Of a stretch of 64,000 nt of DNA, positions 54,301 through 64,000 are shown one piece after another. How positions within the stretch are numbered: position 1 is the first letter of the stretch; each line of letters begins with the position of its first letter. Source of the stretch: Pyropia haitanensis (Eukaryota > Rhodophyta > Bangiophyceae > Bangiales > Bangiaceae). The stretch spans positions 1,426,001-1,490,000 of the forward strand of contig SDUX01000010.1 in NCBI GenBank assembly GCA_008729055.1. Reading direction: 5' to 3'. The position numbers were made by a program, and so were the translations under genes. The notes under the pieces are model-generated. The model was not told where the DNA came from. It did not search any database and saw only the letters and a list, made by a program, of their open reading frames with translations.

Positions 54301-57300
54301 GAACACTAGTCAATATGTCATATAAGTATATAAGTTCGCTGTTGTGCTGGGCTTATCAAGCTTTCTCTTCTATTGATTCCTTCTTGCTTGCAGCTGCCGC
54401 CCCTTCCGCGTCTGACTGGAGAGGCAGCCGCCGACTCTGCCCTTCGGCCGGTACATAGTGGAGCGCATCGCCGCACTCCAACCCAGCGGTCGCTGATACG
54501 GCCGGCGGGCGACGGTGCCTCCCGCCCCGGCCGCGGGTCGCACCTTCTGCCGCCAGGTACCCCCCACCCGGCACCCAGGGCCCCCCGCTCGCAGCCCCCT
54601 CCGCCCTCTACCAGCCCGCAACGCCGCAATCAGCCCATTTAACCAACCCCTGTCTCCAGGATCACCACTTCACAGCTAGCGCCCGCTCCCTCGTCTGCCG
54701 CCGTTGGCTCCCGCCGCTAGCCCCTCCCACGCCTCCGGCCGCCGCCGACGCAGGCGGACGCTCTCCGCGGCATCGCATCCCCCCCCCCACCCCCATCCAC
54801 TTCCGCCTGTTGCTATCCCCTAACCCTCTGTTGGCCGCCGCCGACCGCCACCAGCCGCCAGCGGGACGGGCGCCCGCCCTCCATCGGCCGGCAGCCGCTG
54901 CCCGCCTGCGGCCGCTGGCGACCACCACTACTAATTTCTATCCCCGCCGCGAGCTTCTGCAGCGGCAGTCAGCTCCCCCCATCCGGCCGGCGGCGGCCTC
55001 TCCGGCAGCGGCGGCCGCGGCGCGCCACCAACCCCAACCCCGCCGGCAGCGGCTGCCCCCCGACGCCAGGCGCTAGCGATACCGACACCCAACCCCCTTT
55101 TGCCGGCGGGCCCCCCGCCGGCCTGTGGGCGCTGGTAGACGCCACCAGATTGTTACCTGTTGGCGGACTGCCGCCGCCGCCGGCGGACGCCCCCAACCGG
55201 CGAGTGTTCTCCTCGCATCATCTCAACCAGAACCAGTATTTACGTACATGACGAATTGAAAGCACACGAGTGCGACCTCAGCAGTCCCCTCTCGGTCCAA
55301 AATAAGTCCGACCAACTGAGGACACTCCTAAAAGACGTCCCCCTTTCCCAGGTTTGAAGTAATCTTTCATAAAGCTTGACACCGATCAAAAACAGCTGTA
55401 AGTTGTGTATCCCAGAGGTTTACTGGCTGATGCTGTTTCAAGCCCGAGCGCTGTGTGCCGCTACATACAGGCTGCGGCTCAGAGCGGTCGACAGCTCGCG
55501 CCCCCATCCATCAGTTACACCACGCATCGTCCCCTCCTCGACTTCTATTGGTAGGATGAAATCGGGCCCTCGTGTGTGCATGGGACGGAGCCGCTCGGGG
55601 CTCCCGTCCCATGCACACACGCGTTCTGAGTTTTGAATAGGACCCTTTAGATGAAATTTGATTAGACCTGACGAGCTGCCACATTTTCGATACATTTTCA
55701 AATGTTCAGAACACTAGTCAATATGTCATATAAGTATATAAGTTCGCTGTTGTGCTGGGCTTATCAAGCTTTCTCTTCTATTGATTCCTTCTTGCTTGCA
55801 GCTGCCGCCCCTTCCGCGTCTGACTGGAGAGGCAGCCGCCGACTCTGCCCTTCGGCCGTACATAGTGGAGCGCATCGCCGCACTCCAACCCAGCGGTCGC
55901 TGATACGGCCGGCGGGCGACGGTGGCCTCCCGCCCCGGCCGCGGGTCGCACCTTCTGCCGCCAGGTACCCCCCACCCGGCACCCAGGGCCCCCCGCTCGC
56001 AGCCCCCTCCGCCCTCTACCAGCCCGCAACGCCGCAATCAGCCCATTTAACCAACCCCTGTCTCCAGGATCACCACTTCACAGCTAGCGCCCGCTCTCCC
56101 TCGTCTGCCGCCGTTGGCTCCCGCCGCTAGCCCCTCCCCACGCCTCCGGCCGCCGCCGCGACGCAGGCGGACGCTCTCCGCGGCATCGCATCCCCCCCCC
56201 CACCCCATCCACTTCCGCCTGTTGCTATCCCCTAACCCTCTGTTGGCCGCCGCGACCGCCACCAGCCGCCAGCGGGACGGGCGCCCGCCCTCCATCGCCG
56301 GCAGCCGCTGCCCCGCCTGCGGCCGCTGGCGACCACCACTACTAATTTCTATCCCCGCCGCGAGCTTCTGCAGCGGCAGTCAGCTCCCCCATCCGGCCGC
56401 GGCGGCCTCTCCCGGCAGCGGCGGCCGGCGGCGCGCCACACCAACCCAACCCCCGCCGGCAGCGGCTGCCCCCGACGCCAGGCGCTAGCGATACCGACAC
56501 CCAACCCCCTTTTGCCGGCGGCCCCCCGCCGGCCTGTGGGCGCTGGTAGACGCCACCAGATTGTTACCTGTTGGCGGACTGCCGCCGCCGCCGGCGGACG
56601 CCCCCAACCGGCGAGTGTTCTCCTCGCATCATCTCAACCAGAACCAGTATTTACGTACATGACGAATTGAAAGCACACGAGTGCGACCTCAGCAGTCCCC
56701 TCTCGGTCCAAAATAAGTCCGACCAACTGAGGACACTCCTAAAAGACGTCCCCCTTTCCCCAGGTTTGAAGTAATCTTTCATAAAGCTTGACACCGATCA
56801 AAAACAGCTGTAAGTTGTGTATCCCAGAGGTTTTACTGGCTGATGCTGTTTCAAGCCCGAGCGCTGTGTGCCGCTACATACAGGCTGCGGCTCAGAGCGG
56901 TCGACAGCTCGCGCCCCCATCCATCAGTTACACCCACGCATCGTCCCCTCCTCGACTTCTATTGGTAGGATGAAATCGGGCCCTCGTGTGTGCATGGGAC
57001 GGGAGCCGCTCGGGGGCTCCCGTCCATGCACACACGCGTTCTGAGTTTTGAATAGGACCCTTTAGATGAAATTTGATTAGACCTTGACGAGCTGCCACAT
57101 TTTCGATACATTTTCAAATGTTCAGAACACTAGTCAATATGTCATATAAGTATATAAGTTCGCTGTTGTGCTGGGCTTATCAAGCTTTCTCTTCTATTGA
57201 TTCCTTCTTGCTTGCAGCTGCCGCCCTTCCGCGTCTGACTGGAGAGGCAGCCGCCGACTCTGCCCTTCGGCCGGTACATAGTGGAGCGCATCGCCGCACT

Positions 57301-60300
57301 CCAACCCAGCGGTCGCTGATACGGCCGGCGGGCGACGGTGCCTCCCGCCCCGGCCGCGGGTCGCACCTTCTGCCGCCAGGTACCCCCCACCCGGCACCCA
57401 GGGCCCCCCGCTCGCCCCCTCCGCCCTCTACCAGCCCGCAACGCCGCAATCAGCCCATTTAACCAACCCCTGTCTCCAGGATCACCACTTCACAGCTAGC
57501 GCCCGCTCCCTCGTCTGCCGCCGTTGGCTCCCGCCGCTAGCCCCTCCCCACGCCTCCGGCCGCCGCCGACGCAGGCGGACGCTCTCCGCGGCATCGCATC
57601 CCCCCCCCACCCCCATCCACTTCCGCCTGTTGCTATCCCCTAACCCTCTGTTGGCCGCCGCCGACCGCCACCAGCCGCCAGCGGGACGGGGCGCCCGCCC
57701 TCCATCGGCCGGCAGCCGCTGCCCCGCCTGCGGCCGCTGGCGACCACCACTACTAATTTCTATCCCCGCCGCGAGCTTCTGCAGCGGCAGTCAGCTCCCC
57801 CCATCCGGCCGGCCGGCGGCCTCTCCGGCAGCGGCGCCGCGGCGCGCCACCAACCCCAACCCCCGCCGGCAGCGGCTGCCCCCCGACGCCAGGCGCTAGC
57901 GATACCGACACCCAACCCCCTTTTGCCGGCGGCCCCCCGCCGGCCTGTGGGCGCTGGTAGACGCCACCAGATTGTTACCTGTTGGCGGACTGCCGCCGCC
58001 GCCGGCGGACGCCCCCAACCGGCGAGTGTTCTCCTCGCATCATCTCAACCAGAACCAGTATTTACGTACATGACGAATTGAAAGCACACGAGTGCGACCT
58101 CAGCAGTCCCCTCTCGGTCCAAAATAAGTCCGACCAACTGAGGACACTCCTAAAAGACGTCCCCCTTTCCCAGGTTTGAAGTAATCTTTCATAAAGCTTG
58201 ACACCGATCAAAAACAGCTGTAAGTTGTGTATCCCAGAGGTTTTACTGGCTGATGCTGTTTCAAGCCCGAGCGCTGTGTGCCGCTACATACAGGCTGCGG
58301 GCTCAGAGCGGTCGACAGCTCGCGCCCCCATCCATCAGTTACACCACGCATCGTCCCCTCCTCGACTTCTATTGGTAGGATGAAATCGGGCCCTCGTGTG
58401 TGCATGGGACGGGAGCCGCCTCGGGGCTCCCGTCCCATGCACACACGCGTTCTGAGTTTTGAATAGGACCCTTTAGATGAAATTTGATTAGACCTTGACG
58501 AGCTGCCACATTTTCGATACATTTTCAAATGTTCAGAACACTAGTCAATATGTCATATAAGTATATAAGTTCGCTGTTGTGCTGGGCTTATCAAGCTTTC
58601 TCTTCTATTGATTCCTTCTTGCTTGCAGCTGCCGCCCCTTCCGCGTCTGACTGGAGAGGCAGCCGCCGACTCTGCCTTCGGCCGGTACATAGTGGAGCGC
58701 ATCGCCGCACTCCAACCCAGCGGTCGCTGATACGGCCGGCGGGCGACGGTGCCTCCCGCCCCGGCCGCGGGTCGCACCTTCTGCCGCCAGGTACCCCCAC
58801 CCGGCACCCAGGGCCCCCCGCTCGCAGCCCCCTCCGCCCTCTACCAGCCCGCAACGCCGCAATCAGCCCATTTAACCAACCCCTGTCTCCAGGATCACCA
58901 CTTCACAGCTAGCGCCCGCTCCCTCGTCTGCCGCCGTTGGCTCCCGCCGCTAGCCCCTCCCCACGCCTCCGGCCGCCGCCGACGCAGGCGGACGCTCTCC
59001 GCGGCATCGCATCCCCCCCCCCACCCCCATCCACTTCCGCCTGTTGCTATCCCCTAACCCTCTGTTGGCCGCCGCCGACCGCCACCAGCCGCCAGCGGGA
59101 CGGGCGCCCGCCCTCCATCGGCCGGCAGCCGCTGCCCGCCTGCGGCCGCTGGCGACCACCACTACTAATTTCTATCCCCGCCGCGAGCTTCTGCAGCGGC
59201 AGTCAGCTCCCCCCATCCGGCCGGCGGCGGCCTCTCCGGCAGCGGCGGCCGCGGCGCGCCACCAACCCCAACCCCCGCCGGCAGCGGCTGCCCCCCGACG
59301 CCAGGCGCTAGCGATACCGACACCCAACCCCCTTTTGCCGGCGGCCCCCCGCCGGCCTGTGGGCGCTGGTAGACGCCACCAGATTGTTACCTGTTGGCGG
59401 ACTGCCGCCGCCGCCGGCGGACGCCCCCAACCGGCGAGTGTTCTCCTCGCATCATCTCAACCAGAACCAGTATTTACGTACATGACGAATTGAAAGCACA
59501 CGAGTGCGACCTCAGCAGTCCCCTCTCGGTCCAAAATAAGTCCGACCAACTGAGGACACTCCTAAAAGACGTCCCCCTTTCCCAGGTTTGAAGTAATCTT
59601 CATAAAGCTTGACACCGATCAAAAACAGCTGTAAGTTGTGTATCCCAGAGGTTTTACTGGCTGATGCTGTTTCAAGCCCGAGCGCTGTGTGCCGCTACAT
59701 ACAGGCTGCGGCTCAGAGCGGTCGACAGCTCGCGCCCCCATCCATCAGTTACACCACGCATCGTCCCCTCCTCGACTTCTATTGGTAGGATGAAATCGGG
59801 CCCTCGTGTGTGCATGGGACGGGAGCCGCTCGGGGCTCCCGTCCCATGCACACACGCGTTCTGAGTTTTGAATAGGACCCTTTAGATGAAATTTGATTAG
59901 ACCTTGACGAGCTGCCACATTTTCGATACATTTTCAAATGTTCAGAACACTAGTCAATATGTCATATAAGTATATAAGTTCGCTGTTGTGCTGGGCTTAT
60001 CAAGCTTTCTCTTCTATTGATTCCTTCTTGCTTGCAGCTGCCGCCCCTTCCGCGTCTGACTGGAGAGGCAGCCGCCGACTCTGCCCTTCGGCCGGTACAT
60101 AGTGGAGCGCATCGCCGCACTCCAACCCAGCGGTCGCTGATACGGCCGGCGGGCGACGGTGCCTCCCGCCCCGGCCGCGGGTCGCACCTTCTGCCGCCAG
60201 GTACCCCCACCCGGCACCCAGGGCCCCCCGCTCGCAGCCCCCTCCGCCCTCTACCAGCCCGCAACGCCGCAATCAGCCCATTTAACCAACCCCTGTCTCC

Positions 60301-63300
60301 AGGATCACCACTTCACAGCTAGCGCCCGCTCCCTCGTCTGCCGCCGTTGGCTCCCGCCGCTAGCCCCTCCCCACGCCTCCGGCCGCCGCCGACGCAGGCG
60401 GACGCTCTCCGCGGCATCGCATCCCCCCCCCCACCCCCATCCACTTCCGCCTGTTGCTATCCCCTAACCCTCTGTTGGCCGCCGCCGACCGCCACCAGCC
60501 GCCAGCGGGACGGGCGCCCGCCCTCCATCGGCCGGCAGCCGCTGCCCCGCCTGCGGCCGCTGGCGACCACCACTACTAATTTCTATCCCCGCCGCGAGCT
60601 TCTGCAGCGGCAGTCAGCTCCCCCCATCCGGCCGGCGGCGGCCTCTCCGGCAGCGGCGGCCGCGGCGCGCCACCAACCCCAACCCCCGCCGGCAGCGGCT
60701 GCCCCCCGACGCCAGGCGCTAGCGATACCGACACCCAACCCCCTTTTGCCGGCGGCCCCCCGCCGGCCTGTGGGCGCTGGTAGACGCCACCAGATTGTTA
60801 CCTGTTGGCGGACTGCCGCCGCCGCCGGCGGACGCCCCCAACCGGCGAGTGTTCTCCTCGCATCATCTCAACCAGAACCAGTATTTACGTACATGACGAA
60901 TTGAAAGCACACGAGTGCGACCTCAGCAGTCCCCTCTCGGTCCAAAATAAGTCCGACCAACTGAGGACACTCCTAAAAGACGTCCCCCTTTCCCAGGTTT
61001 GAAGTAATCTTTCATAAAGCTTGACACCGATCAAAAACAGCTGTAAGTTGTGTATCCCAGAGGTTTTACTGGCTGATGCTGTTTCAAGCCCGAGCGCTGT
61101 GTGCCGCTACATACAGGCTGCGGCTCAGAGCGGTCGACAGCTCGCGCCCCCATCCATCAGTTACACCACGCATCGTCCCCTCCTCGACTTCTATTGGTAG
61201 GATGAAATCGGGCCCTCGTGTGTGCATGGGACGGGAGCCGCTCGGGGCTCCCGTCCCATGCACACACGCGTTCTGAGTTTTGAATAGGACCCTTTAGATG
61301 AAATTTGATTAGACCTTGACGAGCTGCCACATTTTCGATACATTTTCAAATGTTCAGAACACTAGTCAATATGTCATATAAGTATATAAGTTCGCTGTTG
61401 TGCTGGGCTTATCAAGCTTTCTCTTCTATTGATTCCTTCTTGCTTGCAGCTGCCGCCCCTTCCGCGTCTGACTGGAGAGGCAGCCGCCGACTCTGCCCTT
61501 CGGCCGGTACATAGTGGAGCGCATCGCCGCACTCCAACCCAGCGGTCGCTGATACGGCCGGCGGCGACGGTGCCTCCCGCCCCGGCCGCGGGTCGCACCT
61601 TCTGCCGCCAGGTACCCCCCACCCGGCACCCAGGGCCCCCGCTCGCAGCCCCCTCCGCCCTCTACCAGCCCGCAACGCCGCAATCAGCCCATTTAACCAA
61701 CCCCTGTCTCCAGGATCACCACTTCACAGCTAGCGCCCGCTCCCTCGTCTGCCGCCGTTGGCTCCCGCCGCTAGCCCCTCCCCACGCCTCCGGCCGCCGC
61801 CGACGCAGGCGGACGCTCTCCGCGGCATCGCATCCCCCCCCCCACCCCCATCCACTTCCGCCTGTTGCTATCCCCTAACCCTCTGTTGGCCGCCGCCGAC
61901 CGCCACCAGCCGCCAGCGGGACGGGCGCCCGCCCTCCATCGGCCGGCAGCCGCTGCCCCGCCTGCGGCCGCTGGCGACCACCACTACTAATTTCTATCCC
62001 CGCCGCGAGCTTCTGCAGCGGCAGTCAGCTCCCCCCATCCGGCCGGCGGCGGCCTCTCCGGCAGCGGCGGCCGCGGCGCGCCACCAACCCCAACCCCCGC
62101 CGGCAGCGGCTGCCCCCCGACGCCAGGCGCTAGCGATACCGACACCCAACCCCCTTTTGCCGGCGGCCCCCCGCCGGCCTGTGGGCGCTGGTAGACGCCA
62201 CCAGATTGTTACCTGTTGGCGGACTGCCGCCGCCGCCGGCGGACGCCCCCAACCGGCGAGTGTTCTCCTCGCATCATCTCAACCAGAACCAGTATTTACG
62301 TACATGACGAATTGAAAGCACACGAGTGCGACCTCAGCAGTCCCCTCTCGGTCCAAAATAAGTCCGACCAACTGAGGACACTCCTAAAAGACGTCCCCCT
62401 TTCCCAGGTTTGAAGTAATCTTTCATAAAGCTTGACACCGATCAAAAACAGCTGTAAGTTGTGTATCCCAGAGGTTTTACTGGCTGATGCTGTTTCAAGC
62501 CCGAGCGCTGTGTGCCGCTACATACAGGCTGCGGCTCAGAGCGGTCGACAGCTCGCGCCCCCATCCATCAGTTACACCACGCATCGTCCCCTCCTCGACT
62601 TCTATTGGTAGGATGAAATCGGGCCCTCGTGTGTGCATGGGACGGGAGCCGCTCGGGGCTCCCGTCCCATGCACACACGCGTTCTGAGTTTTGAATAGGA
62701 CCCTTTAGATGAAATTTGATTAGACCTTGACGAGCTGCCACATTTTCGATACATTTTCAAATGTTCAGAACACTAGTCAATATGTCATATAAGTATATAA
62801 GTTCGCTGTTGTGCTGGCTTATCAAGCTTTCTCTTCTATTGATTCCTTCTTGCTTGCAGCTGCCGCCCCTTCCGCGTCTGACTGGAGAGGCAGCCGCCGA
62901 CTCTGCCCTTCGGCCGGTACATAGTGGAGCGCATCGCCGCACTCCAACCCAGCGGTCGCTGATACGGCCGGCGGGCGACGGTGCCTCCCGCCCCGGCCGC
63001 GGGTCGCACCTTCTGCCGCCAGGTACCCCCCACCCGGCACCCAGGGCCCCCCGCTCGCAGCCCCCTCCGCCCTCTACCAGCCCGCAACGCCGCAATCAGC
63101 CCATTTAACCAACCCCTGTCTCCAGGATCACCACTTCACAGCTAGCGCCCGCTCCCTCGTCTGCCGCCGTTGGCTCCCGCCGCTAGCCCCTCCCCACGCC
63201 TCCGGCCGCCGCCGACGCAGGCGGACGCTCTCCGCGGCATCGCATCCCCCCCCCCACCCCCATCCACTTCCGCCTGTTGCTATCCCCTAACCCTCTGTTG

Positions 63301-64000
63301 GCCGCCGCCGACCGCCACCAGCCGCCAGCGGGACGGGCGCCCGCCCTCCATCGGCCGGCAGCCGCTGCCCCGCCTGCGGCCGCTGGCGACCACCACTACT
63401 AATTTCTATCCCCGCCGCGAGCTTCTGCAGCGGCAGTCAGCTCCCCCCATCCGGCCGGCGGCGGCCTCTCCGGCAGCGGCGGCCGCGGCGCGCCACCAAC
63501 CCCAACCCCCGCCGGCAGCGGCTGCCCCCCGACGCCAGGCGCTAGCGATACCGACACCCAACCCCCTTTTGCCGGCGGCCCCCCGCCGGCCTGTGGGCGC
63601 TGGTAGACGCCACCAGATTGTTACCTGTTGGCGGACTGCCGCCGCCGCCGGCGGACGCCCCCAACCGGCGAGTGTTCTCCTCGCATCATCTCAACCAGAA
63701 CCAGTATTTACGTACATGACGAATTGAAAGCACACGAGTGCGACCTCAGCAGTCCCCTCTCGGTCCAAAATAAGTCCGACCAACTGAGGACACTCCTAAA
63801 AGACGTCCCCCTTTCCCAGGTTTGAAGTAATCTTTCATAAAGCTTGACACCGATCAAAAACAGCTGTAAGTTGTGTATCCCAGAGGTTTTACTGGCTGAT
63901 GCTGTTTCAAGCCCGAGCGCTGTGTGCCGCTACATACAGGCTGCGGCTCAGAGCGGTCGACAGCTCGCGCCCCCATCCATCAGTTACACCACGCATCGTC

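Larger units (their letters stand above)
49958..64000 (+). repeat. Tandem array of about 1,411-bp units, ten copies, incomplete at right edge
   Basis: Head-to-tail units start (right hairpin arm) at 49958, 51369, 52781, 54190, 55599, 57015, 58425, 59834, 61246 and 62657; lengths are 1409-1416 bp and the last unit is cut by the window end. In the stretches I compared, copies differ almost only by single-base indels in short homopolymers, with no obvious substitutions. Each unit has a low-GC third (hairpin, then TATA-like CATATAAGTATATAAG) and a GC-rich two thirds. Left junction: unique sequence up to 49949, then GCTCGG-TA and the hairpin's right arm; the left arm is absent from the first unit. 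No rRNA, snRNA or tRNA gene is recognisable inside. Candidates are a subtelomeric or centromeric satellite, or an amplified non-coding transcription unit. The longest ATG ORFs are not kept across copies. Confidence 0.97.

Noticed and set aside
49958..64000. Helitron array (hairpin followed six bases later by CTGA)
   Set aside because: The array begins inside the hairpin loop rather than after a CTRR end, no TC start is positioned correctly, and no Rep/helicase coding is present. I keep it only as a remote possibility.
49958..64000. rDNA or 5S array
   Set aside because: No conserved rRNA core sequence is visible on either strand of the unit.

Overview
The window looks like nuclear DNA of a very GC-rich eukaryote. 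There are no ribosome-binding sites or operons. At least two genes carry short GT...AG introns (donors GTGCGT and GTGAGT). Proteins are padded with long Ala, Gly and Pro runs, and one gene encodes an atypical E2F. Few introns, extreme GC and homopolymer-rich coding sequence suggest a bangiophycean red alga (Porphyra/Pyropia type). That assignment is an inference from style; no organism-specific marker was seen.

Layout. 1-1354 (-): 3' part of a type II membrane, glycosyltransferase-like gene that runs off the left edge. 5946-8038 (-): three-finger C2H2 zinc-finger protein. 12353-14685 (+): nuclear protein with two SAP-like helical repeats, convergent with a large HEAT/ARM-like repeat protein at 15343-19973 (-). 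22011-23144 (+): a weak Ala/Pro-rich candidate. 23958-25530 (-): decayed coding remnants. 26302-28011 (+): secreted Ig-like protein with a poly(A) signal, followed by 28923-31314 (+): single-pass membrane protein with one intron. 32492-34695 (+): low-complexity nuclear-type protein. 35.9-38.6 kb: an AT-richer island with small ORFs and two good TATA boxes. 39426-42403 (+): E2F7/8/DEL-type repressor with two DNA-binding domains. 43144-46232 (-): low-complexity protein. 46.2-49.9 kb: extreme low-complexity DNA without a believable gene.

49958-64000 is a head-to-tail array of ten units of about 1,411 bp, still running at the right edge. Each unit carries a perfect 23-bp hairpin, and the array begins at the apex of that hairpin. 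This is the most unusual structure here.

Five gene models need a frame change, and every break lies in or beside a G/C homopolymer. Four are repaired by one added base, so undercalled homopolymers are more likely than real mutations. Long ORFs exist in nearly every frame because stop codons are rare at this GC content, so calls rest on domains, membrane segments, splice phase and composition rather than ORF length. No rRNA, tRNA, CRISPR or viral gene was recognised.
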